64,000 nt of DNA from Aphidius gifuensis (taxonomy: Eukaryota; Arthropoda; Insecta; Hymenoptera; Braconidae), in contig NC_057788.1 of assembly GCF_014905175.1 (NCBI RefSeq), positions 15,277,404 to 15,341,403 of the forward strand, read 5' to 3'. The notes under the pieces are model-generated. The model worked only from the letters and a program-made list of their open reading frames with translations, was not told the origin of the DNA and did no database searches. Shown one piece after another: positions 32,662 through 43,503 of the stretch. How positions within the stretch are numbered: the stretch's first letter is position 1; each line of letters starts with the position of its first letter. Both the position numbers and the translations under genes were made by a program.

Positions 32662-32760
32662 CCTTCGATAGCTCAGTTGGTAGGAGCAATGTACTGTTAT
32701 TGGTTTAATTAAGATATGAGAGATATCCAAAGGTCGCTGGTTCGAATCCGGCTCGAAGGA
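32662..32760 (+). tRNA. tRNA-Tyr-like sequence with intron, anticodon arm unclear
   Basis: Acceptor CCTTCGA pairs perfectly with TCGAAGG at 32753-32759; the D-arm TAGCTCAGTTGGTAGGAGC and T-arm GCTGGTTCGAATCCGGC are canonical and match eukaryotic tRNA-Tyr. About 25-30 bases extra in the middle fit a tRNA-Tyr intron. However, the expected CTGTA before the intron reads CTGTTA, and the anticodon stem (ATGTA side) does not pair with TCCAA. It may be a pseudogene or have an unusual intron position. Confidence 0.7.
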
Positions 32761-32822
32761 ATATTTTTTTTTTTCTATTTTATATAAAAACAATGTTGAT
32801 AGAATTAAAAAAAAAAAAAAAA

Positions 32823-32898
32823 TTGTCTTGACGATGGTTCGAACTGAGGACTAATCATTTTATAGGTTGTAACCTTAGCTTTTGCATCATCAAGACAA
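32823..32898 (-). other. tRNA-like hairpin (weak)
   Basis: TTGTCTTG and CAAGACAA pair as an 8-bp closing stem around a 76-nt sequence with AGTTCGAAC at a B-box-like position. Internal arms pair poorly. Possibly a decayed tRNA or tRNA-derived repeat. Confidence 0.25.
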
Positions 32899-33248
32899 AT
32901 TACAGAAAGTATTGTAAGTAATTCCATTATTTCATCATTTATTTGATGTTTGTAAAAGAAGTTGTGGAGGGGGGTGAAAATGAAAGAGGTAAATAAGAAG
33001 TGGAAGGGATAGAAAAAAGAGGGGAGTGGTTATTCTGAGGTCTAAAAGAAATATTATCAGTTAGAACTGGTCAATATATACAGTCGAGTTGAGTTGACTT
33101 GATATCAGCATTCATTGATTTTCAAGGATTTCAAGAACCTAAAGGTTTATTTGTTGTAAAAGAGTTAGTTATCCAACATATAAATTCAAGATCTTCACTT
33201 GTGTAAAATCACGTCTAACAGAAGAATATGAAAAAACTGTGAATAATT

Positions 33249-33895
33249 GTGAAAAAAAATTATCATGGGATATCTTGGGAAACTGGTCATGATCAATATA
33301 ATAACGTATCAACAATACTCATTGAAGAATTGATTGGAAAGTTTAATTATCTATTTGTCAAAGGTGAAGATAGAAAAAGATGGTCAACATTTATTTTACG
33401 TTTTAATCCAATGACAATTTTTAATTTGGAAAACTTGGGTTGTCCGGATATGAAAATATTAGAGACGGAAAATCTAGCAATACGTCATATGAATTCACAT
33501 CCCTTATGCAGTTCTTACAAATGTGCATATGAAAATTCAAAAAGATACAAATATTGGTATACAAAATATTTTCAACAAGAGCCAACATGAAAAAATCTAT
33601 TCGACATTTTTGTGCAGTGGACAATATAACTGAATTGACACAAAAAGATATTGCTGCACTTCCAGTGATGGCTATCATAAAATTTGCATCACATCAAATT
33701 GATGAAATTTGGGAAAAATTAGCAGTAGAACAACGTTCAAATCCAACAATTTCAAAATTAAAACGATGTGAAAAACATCCAATACAAAATGATTGTGAAA
33801 ATGAAGTTGGAATATCTCATTATGTACTAGAAAAAGATTGTTTAAAATGTAAAGAAGGAACTGACAATGGAGGATTGAATTTTATTATTGAATAA
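33249..33895 (+). pseudogene. Cys/His-rich Polinton-associated protein, copy A (frameshifted)
   Basis: Two overlapping frames (33249-33590 and 33554-33895) form one gene with a frame change near 33570. Conserved with copy B at 51484-51987: NLxxLxCP, RHMNSHPLCSSYKCAYEN, KYWY, DIAALPVMAIIKFASHQIDEIW, RCEKHPIQNDC and KDCLKCK. The Cys/His spacing suggests one or two zinc sites. The C-terminal half is less damaged than the N-terminal half. Position on the plus strand, facing the capsid genes, is the same in both copies. Function unknown. Confidence 0.6.
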
Positions 33896-34629
33896 ATGAT
33901 GCAAAACCAAATTTTTAAAAGTTGTTAATTTTCTAGAATTATCCTTCCTCCTTTTCTTTAAATATAAGTTATAAAAAAAAATAAAAATTGAGTTCGTATG
34001 ATAAAATGATAGAAACAAGTTTCAACAAGTTTTAACATGTTTAAACCGGAAAAATACAAAAAAATACAGTCTAGATTTCATTGTTATAAAAATTGATGAA
34101 TTATCTTACAACAATGGATTAAAAGATTAAAAGTTAGAAAATATACTAAAACATGTTCAAATAGGAATTATTAGCTTTTCTCAGAAACATATTTTTCACA
34201 TCTATTGTTATAAATTCCATGAAGAAGATTATAGGATAAAAAGATTAGAATAAGAGAAAGTAAAAACTATTTTCTAAGAAGAAAAAACTTTTAGTCGGGA
34301 TAAGCATCACCTGGTTTTCCTCCTCCCACAAAATATTAACCAATCAAAACGTTCCCCCACTCTTAGTGAAGATAGGAAAGGGAACTTTTTCGTTGGTGGG
34401 GCCTTGACCACTAGACCACAGGGCTTCTTATTTTTTTTAAGTTTCATCAAGTTAACTCCGACGTCCTTCTATGCGTCAATTTATTTTTTGAAAAAAAATT
34501 AGATATTTTATTGTTAAATTAAACTGGCGCGTTCATGTCGAAAATATTTTCATCACTTATTTTGACGTGTAAAACAATTAAGACAAGTTATATTTAGCCA
34601 ATTGAAGTTCCAAAATTTTTTTTTACTTT
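33896..34629. other. Spacer of Polinton copy A
   Basis: AT-rich, no gene. It shares short stretches (TTTAAACATGTT-like words) with the equivalent spacer of copy B (51990-52440). GTGGTCTAGTGGTCAAGG on the minus strand near 34405 looks like an isolated tRNA A-box. Confidence 0.4.
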
Positions 34630-34711
34630 TAGACCTAGACTCTGCAGGTAATTTATATTCTGAGTTGTCAACTTCTTGACTGCTCGATTCAGACTGACTG
34701 GAAGTGTCCAT
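34630..34711 (-). pseudogene. Start of the major capsid protein gene, Polinton copy A (fragment)
   Basis: An ATG at 34711 opens a Ser/Glu-rich stretch (MDTSSQSESSSQEVDNSEY) like the beginning of the copy B capsid gene at 54178. Similarity ends after about 28 codons, so the rest of the gene has been lost. It lies just downstream of the penton-like gene, as in copy B. Confidence 0.5.
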
Positions 34712-34775
34712 AATGTGCTGCTTTTATACGATGACCCACGTTTTATTGCGCGTAAATTGAAGCAAATTCCCATTC

Positions 34776-35873
34776 CTATGATTTCACATGTAACGTAATG
34801 GTTATTGTTTCACCACGAAAATTCACTAATTTACCGTTTTGATCAACAGTTTTTAGTTGTAAATGATCAATGGTTTTAACAGTTGTAGCGAGATAGGATT
34901 AGAATACAAATATTTGATGTCTTCCACCACATTGACATGTCATGTGACGTAGTCATTGAGGTGTTTTAGCCGTATATATATTATATATGTGTGGGTACGA
35001 GAGAACTCTCTCTTCTTGTTGCTTGAGACTCCGCTCTCTTCGCTTCTAGTCCGGCTACCAAGCCAAACGGTGTGTCTGAACTATACCTGTAAAGTTGTAT
35101 TGGTGATGTGGCTATGCCACGTCACAATTATTAATTTATATATATTGTGTCTTGTTAAATTATTATATCAAATAGTCCAATTGTTAAATAAATTGTCTTA
35201 TTCTTTCTAATTTTAAATACAAATTTCGTGTCTTTGTTTAAAATTATTATTTGAAAGTAAAGTAAATGTAAAAATAGTAAAGTGAGGGAAACCACACACT
35301 TCACACAGTAATTGGTTAATAGATTGGATTAGCTGATACTTCAATCATTTTATAACCAGGTGGTACAGCAGGAAAAAAGATATATATTGTATGAACTTTT
35401 TATTGATTCACGTAAGCTCCTGTTGTAATGTTACACTCGATTCTCAACGCATTCACTCTTAAAATATTAAACGGGTAATTTGATTCATGTTTTAGATGAG
35501 CCCTCAATAGTCTCGGTGTAAATCCCAGTAAACGTGCTGGTAATTTTGGTTTTACAAAATCAATGTCTCTTTCACTTGTAATATATGATTGTAGAGTATT
35601 TTTATTATATGTAATTTTGATTCGATATTTTTCTAAATTAGCAGCTAGCTAATCTATTTCATAACTTCCAGTTAGTACTTCAATTGTATAATAACTGTCA
35701 AAATATTAAATTATATTATTTTCATGATCGATATTTGGTAATGAATTAAATGATAAAAATGTAAATTGTGCTAATGAATAATTTTTTTCACTTGATAATT
35801 GTATTGGTGAAAAGTAATCAGTTTCTAAGACTGAAGATTTAACGGTGAGATTAAAAATAAATGTATCGTTCAT
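34776..35873 (-). pseudogene. Penton-like minor capsid protein, Polinton copy A
   Basis: Starts MNDTFIFNLTVKSSVLETDY at 35873 with YFSPIQL and NYSLAQFTFLSFNSLPNI, the N-terminal pattern of Polinton penton (minor capsid) proteins. It continues DIDFVKPKLPARLLGFTPRL, RIECNITTGAYVN and FFPAVPPGYKMIEV, and after an insertion resumes with VKTIDHLQLK and VNFRGETITITLHVKS. It parallels copy B (54228-54900). Stops near 35650 and 35390 and the insertion at 34903-35320 inactivate it. Confidence 0.7.
34903..35320. mobile_element. 418-bp insertion in the penton-like gene of copy A
   Basis: It separates two parts of the gene and is flanked by AGATAGGATTAG (34891-34902) and AGATTGGATTAG (35321-35332), an apparent 12-bp target duplication with one mismatch. 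Inside are a TATA-rich stretch, GAGAGAACTCTCTCTTC and an AATAAA-like signal, which suggest a solo LTR, but no clean TG..CA ends match the duplication. Class unknown. Confidence 0.5.
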
Positions 35874-36867
35874 TCTTGTGACGATGTCACAATGTAAAAA
35901 AAAAATATTATAATAATATATTTGTAAATGACGAGTTCGGGTGACTGACGCCAGAGGGCTACGCACCATTTGGCTTTTTCATAGCCGCCCAGTACACCCG
36001 TCGCGCTTAACTGGCAGCGTGCGACGAGTAAACGTTGGCTATATTTTGGACAGATTAAATGCTCTGGTTTTAGCTCTTTGCCAACTGGAAACGGTGGCAT
36101 GTACAGAGACCCCCAGAGCGGCAAATGGAAACGTGGTACGCCCAGTGGTAAGCCCGCTTACCCCCACGATATTGTTCTGAAGTGTGTGTATGAGAGAGAA
36201 TGTGGTAGTACTGGCAACGGACTACAATTAGAGTAAGAAGTAGTACTGGCAATGGACTACAATTAGACCAGGTGGTAGTACCGGCAACGGACTACTTAGC
36301 GGCAGTACTGGCAACGGACTGCCTACAATTAATTACGATTACCACTAGGAACGGGGTATGAGTAATTAAGGAAAAAGAGTTAACTAGACCAGTAGTGAGA
36401 TCCAGGGCGCGTACACCCAAATCAAATAAATATTGAATAAAGTGAATTATAGTTGGCCGATTTAAGCAAGAATTTGCTTGTTAAAAATATATGATGATTT
36501 TAAATATAACAATCAACGACCTCGTGGTCATGAATTTGGTTTAAGCTACGACCTCCAAAGTATAGTAAAGCGTTTATGTAATTACTAAATCAAAGAAATG
36601 TAAAAGTGATCTTCTTTATAATTTTTATTGTAAATTCAGTGTTACACAAAAGCGTCAATTAACTCAAGGTCTACGTCGGTCCAAATTTTGACTATCTGTT
36701 ACTGAATATCAATACAATTGGTAAAGTTGTGGTATTTTAAATAATAAATTTACCATCTTATTTAACATTATATGTTTTGTGTTTGACTCAAGTTTTTATA
36801 AATTATTTGTGTTTAATTTGTGTACTATTCTCGCGTATTTTTCAGGTTCCTCTTTACCTCTCCCTAC
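35874..36867. repeat. GC-richer segment and GGCAACGGACTAC minisatellite
   Basis: 35935-36180 is markedly GC-richer than its surroundings and shows no convincing gene; it replaces the place where copy A's protease gene would be expected. 36200-36330 repeats TAGTACTGGCAACGGACTAC four times with small changes. The remainder up to the BEL element is AT-rich with no gene seen. CCTAC at 36863-36867 is the left BEL target duplication. Confidence 0.5.
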
Positions 36868-37360
36868 TGTTTGCGCCAGGATGTGGACTGTATAAAGGGA
36901 TAAAAGAAATGTGACAGGATATGATAAACTTGTGGTTAAATATTAGTGTTTATTTAATAGGGAAAAATATATATAAAAGGGTGATTTTACTCAATAAATA
37001 TACTCTGCAAAAGGTTGTATACCTTTTGCCCAACGTGAAAATTAACTCAAAGGTAATTATACTCGGTGTGTATCACCAGGTATAATTGGATGAAAAAATG
37101 TGGTGTGTATTGTAGAATAACCAAAACGCAAGTGACTTCAGAACGCTGCTTAGAGACTTGCTTGATGTTGAACTCGAAGTCAGCCGGAGATCCTCGATGA
37201 TGAACGAGAGACTCGAATAGTTATGGCAACGTACGGTGTAAGCCGAGCGTTGTTGTGACGACATGAGAGTTTCTTTAGTGTGCGCTGATTGGACAGTGAA
37301 TAACAGAGATGCGCAGTGGTTACTGGTCATCTCTGTGACGACACACATTAGGAGTGAACA
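36868..37360 (-). repeat. 3' LTR of the BEL/Pao element
   Basis: 493 bp, TG..CA ends. Directly inside is the plus-strand TTCTTCCCCCTTTGAC, i.e. a polypurine tract on the element's sense strand. Confidence 0.9.
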
Positions 37361-37379
37361 TTCTTCCCCCTTTGACAAA

Positions 37380-38666
37380 TTAATTGTCAACCTCATCTGT
37401 GACCTCAATTGGCAAGACACATAGCTTAGCCACTGGCCTCTGATACTCAGCAGTTTGTGTTTTCACAGTGACTGGCCTAACTAATCCGTCAGCTCCAGGA
37501 AACACTTCAGTTACTCGTGCTAATGCCCATTTACCGGGTGGCAATCTCTCATCAATGACCAAAGCCATTGTACCCACTTTAATGCATGGAGATGCATGGT
37601 CTTCAACCACTTTGACCTGACCAAGTACTTTTGCAAATACTCCTTCGACCACCTGTCCCAAAATGACTCCATAAACTTCCTCAACAATCACCACTTGTTG
37701 AGTCTATTGTCAGGAACATCTAACACTGATAGCTCAGGCACAGCATTAAGTGGTTCCCCAATGAGAAAGTGACCAGGTGTCAATGCCTGGAGGTCATCAG
37801 AATCCTCAGACATTGGACACAATGGCCTAGAGTTAAGTAGACACTCAACTTGTGTCAGAAAGGTACTAAAGTGCTCGTAGGTGAGTTTATGATTACCTAT
37901 GACTCTTTTGATGTGATGTTTGGCTGACTTCACAACTAATTCCCATTTACCACCAAAATGTGGTGATCCAGGTGGAATAAAACTCCAATCTGTACCATCT
38001 TTTGCTAGAAGACTGGCCAGATTTTTTACTTCTTTTGAGGATGCCTCAAACATGCGTTTTAACTCTGCATCTGCACCCACAAAATTAGTGCCACAGTCAC
38101 TGAACAATTTCTCACATCGTCCACGACGACTGACAAATCGCTTAAATGCTGCCAAAAAACCGTCAGTTGTATAGTCAGTTGCTAAATCGAGATGAACTGC
38201 TGACGAAGCCATACACAACTCCTGTATGGAGAAATGGCCTTGATTTCAATACTCTTGATGCTGGTAGTTGACCCATTAACTGTTGTGCAGCTTCAGCTCG
38301 ATGTCTCACACAAACAACACATTTATTAATGAAACTTCTGACTGGTGAACGTCCTCCAACGATCCAATATTGTTGCCTCAAGGTGGCCAACATAAGTTGT
38401 GCACCACCATGCAAAGTATTTGCATGACACTCATGTAATATCAGCTCAGTACGTTTCGACTCTTTTGGCAGTATCAACAGATATTTTTCTTCACTTGTCA
38501 TGAGAGATTTACGCAGTCTGCCACCGACTCTCAAAGCACCATCTCTATCAAGGAATGGTGTCAATTTTATCAAAGAACTAGACTTTGACAAGGTTTCACC
38601 CTTTGATAATTGTTTAATCTCTTCATGAAAATATAACAGTTGAATATTTACTACCAAGCCCAGCAA
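37380..38666 (-). pseudogene. pol: BEL/Pao integrase and C-terminal DUF5641-like domain
   Basis: 38666-38175 has LILHECHANTLHGGAQLMLA and CVVCVRHRA, the HHCC zinc domain; 38218-37688 the catalytic core (HLDLATDYTTDGFLAAF; LFSDCGTNFVGAD with the second Asp; FGGKWELVVKSAKHH with the Glu). 37694-37380 has PGKWALARVTEVFPGADGLV and RPVAKLCVLPI, the DUF5641 pattern. Frames change at about 38215 and 37690. The Asp/Asp/Glu residues are present. Confidence 0.85.
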
Positions 38667-38682
38667 TGCATTCTGACGTTCT

Positions 38683-40495
38683 TCAGATGTAATCCAATCT
38701 ATTTACAGGGTATTTCAACGAGAAACTCTGATAAAATCTTCTCCACAAAGCTGCTGCTGTAACAGCTTTGACCAATGACGAGAAGTTGTCCAAAAATTCT
38801 TCACGCATGGTTGACGTCACATTGCAAATTAATGGCTTTTCTTCAACCTGAGTCATGTCTATCTCTGGGTTACTCAACACAGGCCATGAATCTTGACTTT
38901 TGATAATCCAGGCTGGACCCTGCCATCACAACGTGTCTGTATGCAGTTGTGATGATGATGTACCACGTGATACGATATCAGCTGGATTATCCTCACCTGG
39001 CACATGATGCCAGGTTGCCTGTGTGAGTGTACTTTGTATAAATACTACTCTGTTATGGACAAAGGTTTTCCAACGACTCACGTCGCCTTTGACCCAATAA
39101 TAAGTAATGGACGAGTCAGTCCACAAGTGTATCTTTGCTGACTGATAACCCAAACTCTGTTGAATATCTCTCACCAATTTCACCAACAGCACTGCGGCTG
39201 ACAGCTCCAATTTCGGTGTTGAAACTTTTACTCTAGTTTTATTGGAGCTGTTGGATTTGGCCTTAATATCCCAGTCAATCTTAATCTTCCATAAAGATTG
39301 CATAAATAATTTACCCTTGACTATGACTGGTGATATCCAACCAAGTGGATCGAATAGTTGGGCCACTTGTGCTAAAACGACTCTCTCAGTGATTGCTTTA
39401 GGTTCCTTGTATACTATTGGAATATAACTAAAACAATCAACTGTTGTATCCCAATTGAGACCAAGTGTCCTGAAAACTTGATTACTATCACTCGATGTGG
39501 ATGATTTCTCATGAAATTCTACTGGAATTTTACTCAATAACTCACTCGAGTTACTTATCGATTTACTCAGCTCGAAGCCACCTGAGTGAAGCATTTGTTG
39601 TATTTGTACCACCTTGTCAATTCCTTGTTGTATATTATCAGCACCAACATATATTTCATCCATATATGACCCTTGTGAAATAGCTGATTTTACGAACGGG
39701 AACCTATCTCCCTCTTCCAGTTCAAGTTTCTTCGAGGTAGCCAAAGCCAAGAATAGTGCTGGTTTGGTACCATATTTTACGGTTGTTAATTCGTACTCTC
39801 GAACTGATGTCTCCAAAGAATTCTTTGATACTTTTGATCATCAGGATGGATGATGATCTGTCTGAACATTTGTCGTATGTCACACGAAAAAACATACTGA
39901 TATGCTCTCCATTGTGTGAGTACAGACACCAAAGAATTCAATAACTTGGGACTCGCAAGTTGTCGTTTAAAGATTCACCAGTATTTGTTTTTTGCGAACC
40001 GTTAAATACAACTCTCAACTTTGTTGATGTACTCGACTCTTTGATGACACTATGATGTGGTAGGTAGTAGCATCTAGAATGGTCTTCAACAGGTGATGCT
40101 TCGACCATGTGACCTTGTGACTCGTATTCATTCATGAAGTCACAATATGCCTGTTGAAGAGCTGGATTTTCAGCCATTCTCTTCTCTTGGTTGTGCCACA
40201 TTCTCAAGGCTAACTCATACGAGTTACCAAAGTTGTCTACACACCTTTTAAACTGGTACCTGACCACAAAACGACCGTGTGCATCTCTCTCATAGGTTGA
40301 AATAAAATATTTCATACAGACGACATCTGTAAGGTCTGATGACTCTGATGACTCAAACTGCTCTTCTTGTAGCCAAAACTTCTTGACAAGTTGGTACAAC
40401 TCTTCTTCTCTCTGACATTTGATGCCCTGGTGATAATGCTTTGATGTCATGAGAGAAATATCTCTACCAAGGCTCGGTGTGTTACCAGAGAACAC
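38683..40495 (-). pseudogene. pol: BEL/Pao reverse transcriptase and RNase H
   Basis: 40495-39938 includes HHSVIKESSTSTKLRVVFNG and ends in LNDNLRVPS. The frame then shifts into RAYQYVFSCDIRQMFRQIII near 39900 (motif A Asp present), and shifts again to 39816-38926 with VKYGTKPALFLALATSKK, then YMDEIYVGAD where BEL elements have YVDD; the second catalytic Asp is Glu here. RNase H pieces follow (TPKLELSAAVLLVKLV; HLWTDSSITYYWVKG; HVPGEDNPADIVSRGT). 38880-38683 is a linker. Confidence 0.85.
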
Positions 40496-40633
40496 CCAAC
40501 CCAGCTCTGTACTCTGAGCTGTTGGATAGTCTTCTACCTCTGAAGACGCCTTCCTTTAATACTGTGCTGTATACATCAGCACCAAGGATGGCGTCAATTG
40601 GCGCTGGTAAATAAAACTCGGGATCAGCCAGCT

Positions 40634-41056
40634 TCAGATGTTGAATCTGAGGCCAATTTTATAATTGCTGCCTCTTAATATACAATACAACCCAGTGAGC
40701 CTTGGCATAATTAAAGCTGAAACAGCTCGGCGATACGGTGAAACCCTGGAGATCACCGTGATTATAATTTCTCCCCTAGCTTGCATGGAATTTTGGCCAA
40801 TGCCAACCACTGCAAGGCATGCTGATGATCTGTTGAGTCCTAGACGGTTTGCTAATTCCTCAGTAACCAGTGACGTCTCAGACCCTTGATCCAGCAATGC
40901 TCGGATAGTGACAACCCTACCCCAGCGATCAAGAGAGTCCACTAATGCTGTTGTCAGCAGTACTGGATGCCGAGGTGTGAGCCTCTCCACTAGGACTCGT
41001 ACTTGATCTTCTCCCTGTTGAAAAATTGTCAAATGTAGTTCCCTGTTTGAACCCAT
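40634..41056 (-). pseudogene. pol: BEL/Pao aspartic protease
   Basis: VVTIRALLDQGSETSLVTEE has the DxG active-site loop (here DQG, usual for BEL elements), followed by a hydrophobic second half (RRAVSALIMPRLTG). Upstream, the Gag zinc-knuckle segment expected between DUF1759 and the protease is absent, so a deletion joins gag to the protease region. Confidence 0.75.
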
Positions 41057-41092
41057 TAACCTAATTTAACAACGATGAAATCCACGTAGTGG

Positions 41093-41839
41093 TTACTCAC
41101 CATCAAAAGTTGGGACATCAAGTGGTGGTAGTTCATTGATGTTCTGAACTACTGCGGCACTGGGTGGTGGTCTTATAAGAAACAACTTGTCTTTGAGCAA
41201 AGCTGAGGTCTCAAAATACCCCTCTTCAACAGCGAGGTATTTGTTATTCAACCAATAAGACCTGGCAGATTGCTCAGCTTCACGATGCTCTCTTGGGAGG
41301 TGTAACAGCTGCTGTTGTATCATTTTGTGGGCGTCGCTGATAGATTCGGTCAGTCTCAGACTCTCTGACTGACAGCTCACTGGCTGAGAAGACCTTCTTC
41401 TCCTTCACGCCATTGTTCACCCAGTTGTAAATACGAATCAAACGCTTACTCAAGATCTGCTGGGAAACATAGAGGTCGTTGAGGCAGTTTCTTATGACGG
41501 CTGCCTGCTGATTGGCCAGCAGCTCTCCCGTTGATGATGCTGTCTCAAATAGATTCGGTCAGTCTCAGACTCTCTGACTGACAGCTCACTGGCTGAGAAG
41601 ACCTTCTTCTCCTTCACGCCATTGTTCACCCAGTTGTAAATACGAATCAAACGCTTACTCAAGATCTGCTGGGAAACATAGAGGTCGTTGAGGCAGTTTC
41701 TTATGACGGCTGCCTGCTGATTGGCCAGCAGCTCTCCCGTTGATGATGCTGTCTCAAACAGTGGTGATTTCACGTCACCAGTGTCGTCCTTTGATAGCTC
41801 TGGTTGACCTTCTGGACCTTGCTGCGCCATAACCTTCAA
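41093..41839 (-). pseudogene. gag: BEL/Pao gag, N-terminal part with internal duplication
   Basis: Starts MKVMAQQGPEGQPELSKDDT at 41839; the second frame (41380-41093) ends NELPPLDVPTFDGE, the opening of the DUF1759 domain typical of BEL Gag, after which the gene is cut. A 209-bp tandem duplication shifts the frame in between. Confidence 0.7.
41341..41758. repeat. 209-bp tandem duplication in BEL gag
   Basis: 41341-41549 and 41550-41758 are practically identical (start TAGATTCGGTCAGTCTCAGA). 209 is not a multiple of three, so the copy frame-shifts gag. The lack of divergence points to a recent event or an assembly artefact. Confidence 0.9.
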
Positions 41840-42499
41840 TATATTGAAAAAAAATTACTCATTTGTTACTATACATTATTTTACAGTGACCCTTAATTTT
41901 TTGACCAATATATTACTACATCCCAACCACTCATACTCTTATCATTCAGGATCACACAGAACAAATGACAAAAATAGTTGGATGTTGGATATTTAACTGG
42001 ATGACATGGGTTGGATTTTCAACACACATCGTGAGCATCACGTTTAACCTCGAAAAAGACTAGGCAAAACGACCGTGTGGAAGAAAAAATAACTAAACTT
42101 TCCTCTCTCTCTCTCTCATTCTCTCACACTCTCTTTTTTTTCAAAAAGCATGATTAATATTTTTTTCTTTTTTCAAGTTTTGACCATGCGGTCTCGCTAA
42201 GCTAAAAACCACACCGGAAGTTGTCACGTGGAGAATGAAAAAAAATCTCTCAATTATAAAAAATGATATTTATCCACCCTGGATACTTGTTCCTTTTTTT
42301 AGCAACAAGATAAGATATCATTTCATCACCACCTCGTGGTTTTCATTCCCCATGAGGTCACTGATCACTCTTAAATTTTACCTCGTGATGCTCCGATTTA
42401 CACTCACAATAACTCAAAAATTACACACTCAATTTTCACTCGTTTTATATAACCATTTTGGGAACACATTGAATTTACTTTTGCTCGAGAAGGACCAAA
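41840..42499 (-). other. 5' leader of the BEL/Pao element with primer site
   Basis: No coding frame. On the minus strand the LTR end is followed by TTTGGTCCTTCTCGAGC, which would be the primer-binding site; its complement (GCTCGAGAAGGACCA) resembles the 3' end of tRNA-Tyr with a two-base insertion, so the primer is not settled. Confidence 0.5.
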
Positions 42500-43000
42500 T
42501 GTTTGCGCCAGGATGTGGACTGTATAAAGGGATGAAAGAAATGTGACAGGATATGATAAACTTGTGGTTAAATATTAGTGTTTATTTAATAGGGAAAAAT
42601 ATATATAAAAGGGTGATAATACTCAATAAATATACTCTGCAAAAGGTTGTATACCTTTTGCCCAACGTGAAAATTAACTCAAAGGTAATTACACTCGGTG
42701 TGTATCACCAGGTATAATTGGATGAAAAAACGTGGTGTGTATTGTAGGATAACCAAAACGCAAGTGACTCCAGAAGGCTGCTTGGAGACTTGCTTGATGT
42801 TGAACTCGAAGTTGGCCGGAGATCCTTGATGATGAACGAGAGACTCGAATAGTTACGGCAACGTACGGTGTAAGCCGAACGTTGTTGTCACGACATGAGA
42901 GTTTCTCTAGTGTGCGCTGATTGGACAGTGAATAACAGAGATGCGCAGTGGTTACTGGTCATCTCTGTGAGAACACACATTAGAGGAGCTCGCGTGAACA
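42500..43000 (-). repeat. 5' LTR of the BEL/Pao element
   Basis: Matches 36868-37360; longer by a short insertion (around AGGAGCTCGC) near its right end. TG..CA ends and flanked by CCTAC. Confidence 0.9.
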
Positions 43001-43503
43001 CCTACATTACGCAATTTTTATCTCCCTACCTTTCTAATGCTCCTTTGCTGGGCAGGATAAACAGAATTAATTTAATTACCTATCTAGTTGGGTTATTTTA
43101 TTGGGCAAAATCCATATGTCCAATAAATGATCCGGCTACGATATTTCAGCACTTTTTTGTATGGGAAGACATAAAGCCGTTGATTCATTTCATTCATGTC
43201 AATCATATGCGTGAATACCTAAACATGATACGTGATAATATTAATTCTTTAATTATCTTTCCACAAGATGATACAAATTTGAAGCATATACACATCACGA
43301 TCATGTTAACATGGATATGGAGTATAGTAAATTCCGTCAGATGTGTGTGGATTGTTGAAAAGGAAAATATTGCTTTCTGCGTATCGATAAAGATCGAGAT
43401 ATAGATAAAGGAAGATATAGAAAAAATTTTGACTGCTTCATAACTATAAATAACAAAACGATTTGTTAAATTTCATAAGTTGATTGTGAAATCTTAAAGG
43501 ACC
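43001..43503. other. Sequence between the BEL element and Polinton copy B
   Basis: Starts with the second CCTAC. A plus-strand frame is open to 43404 but begins inside the LTR and has no family features; I treat it as chance. No Polinton terminal repeat was recognised here. Confidence 0.35.

Larger units (their letters stand above)
36868..43000 (-). mobile_element. BEL/Pao LTR retrotransposon
   Basis: LTRs at 36868-37360 and 42500-43000 are about 95 percent alike by eye, start TGTTTGCGCC and end GAACA (plus strand), and are flanked by CCTAC on both sides (36863-36867 and 43001-43005), the 5-bp duplication typical of LTR elements. Gene order on the minus strand is gag with DUF1759-like start, protease, RT, RNase H, integrase and DUF5641-like domain, which defines BEL/Pao. 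Frameshifts, a 209-bp tandem duplication and an internal gag deletion make it defective. Confidence 0.9.

Noticed and set aside
42895..43404. Plus-strand frame crossing the BEL LTR border
   Set aside because: It starts inside the LTR and continues across the target duplication into unrelated DNA, so it cannot be an original gene.
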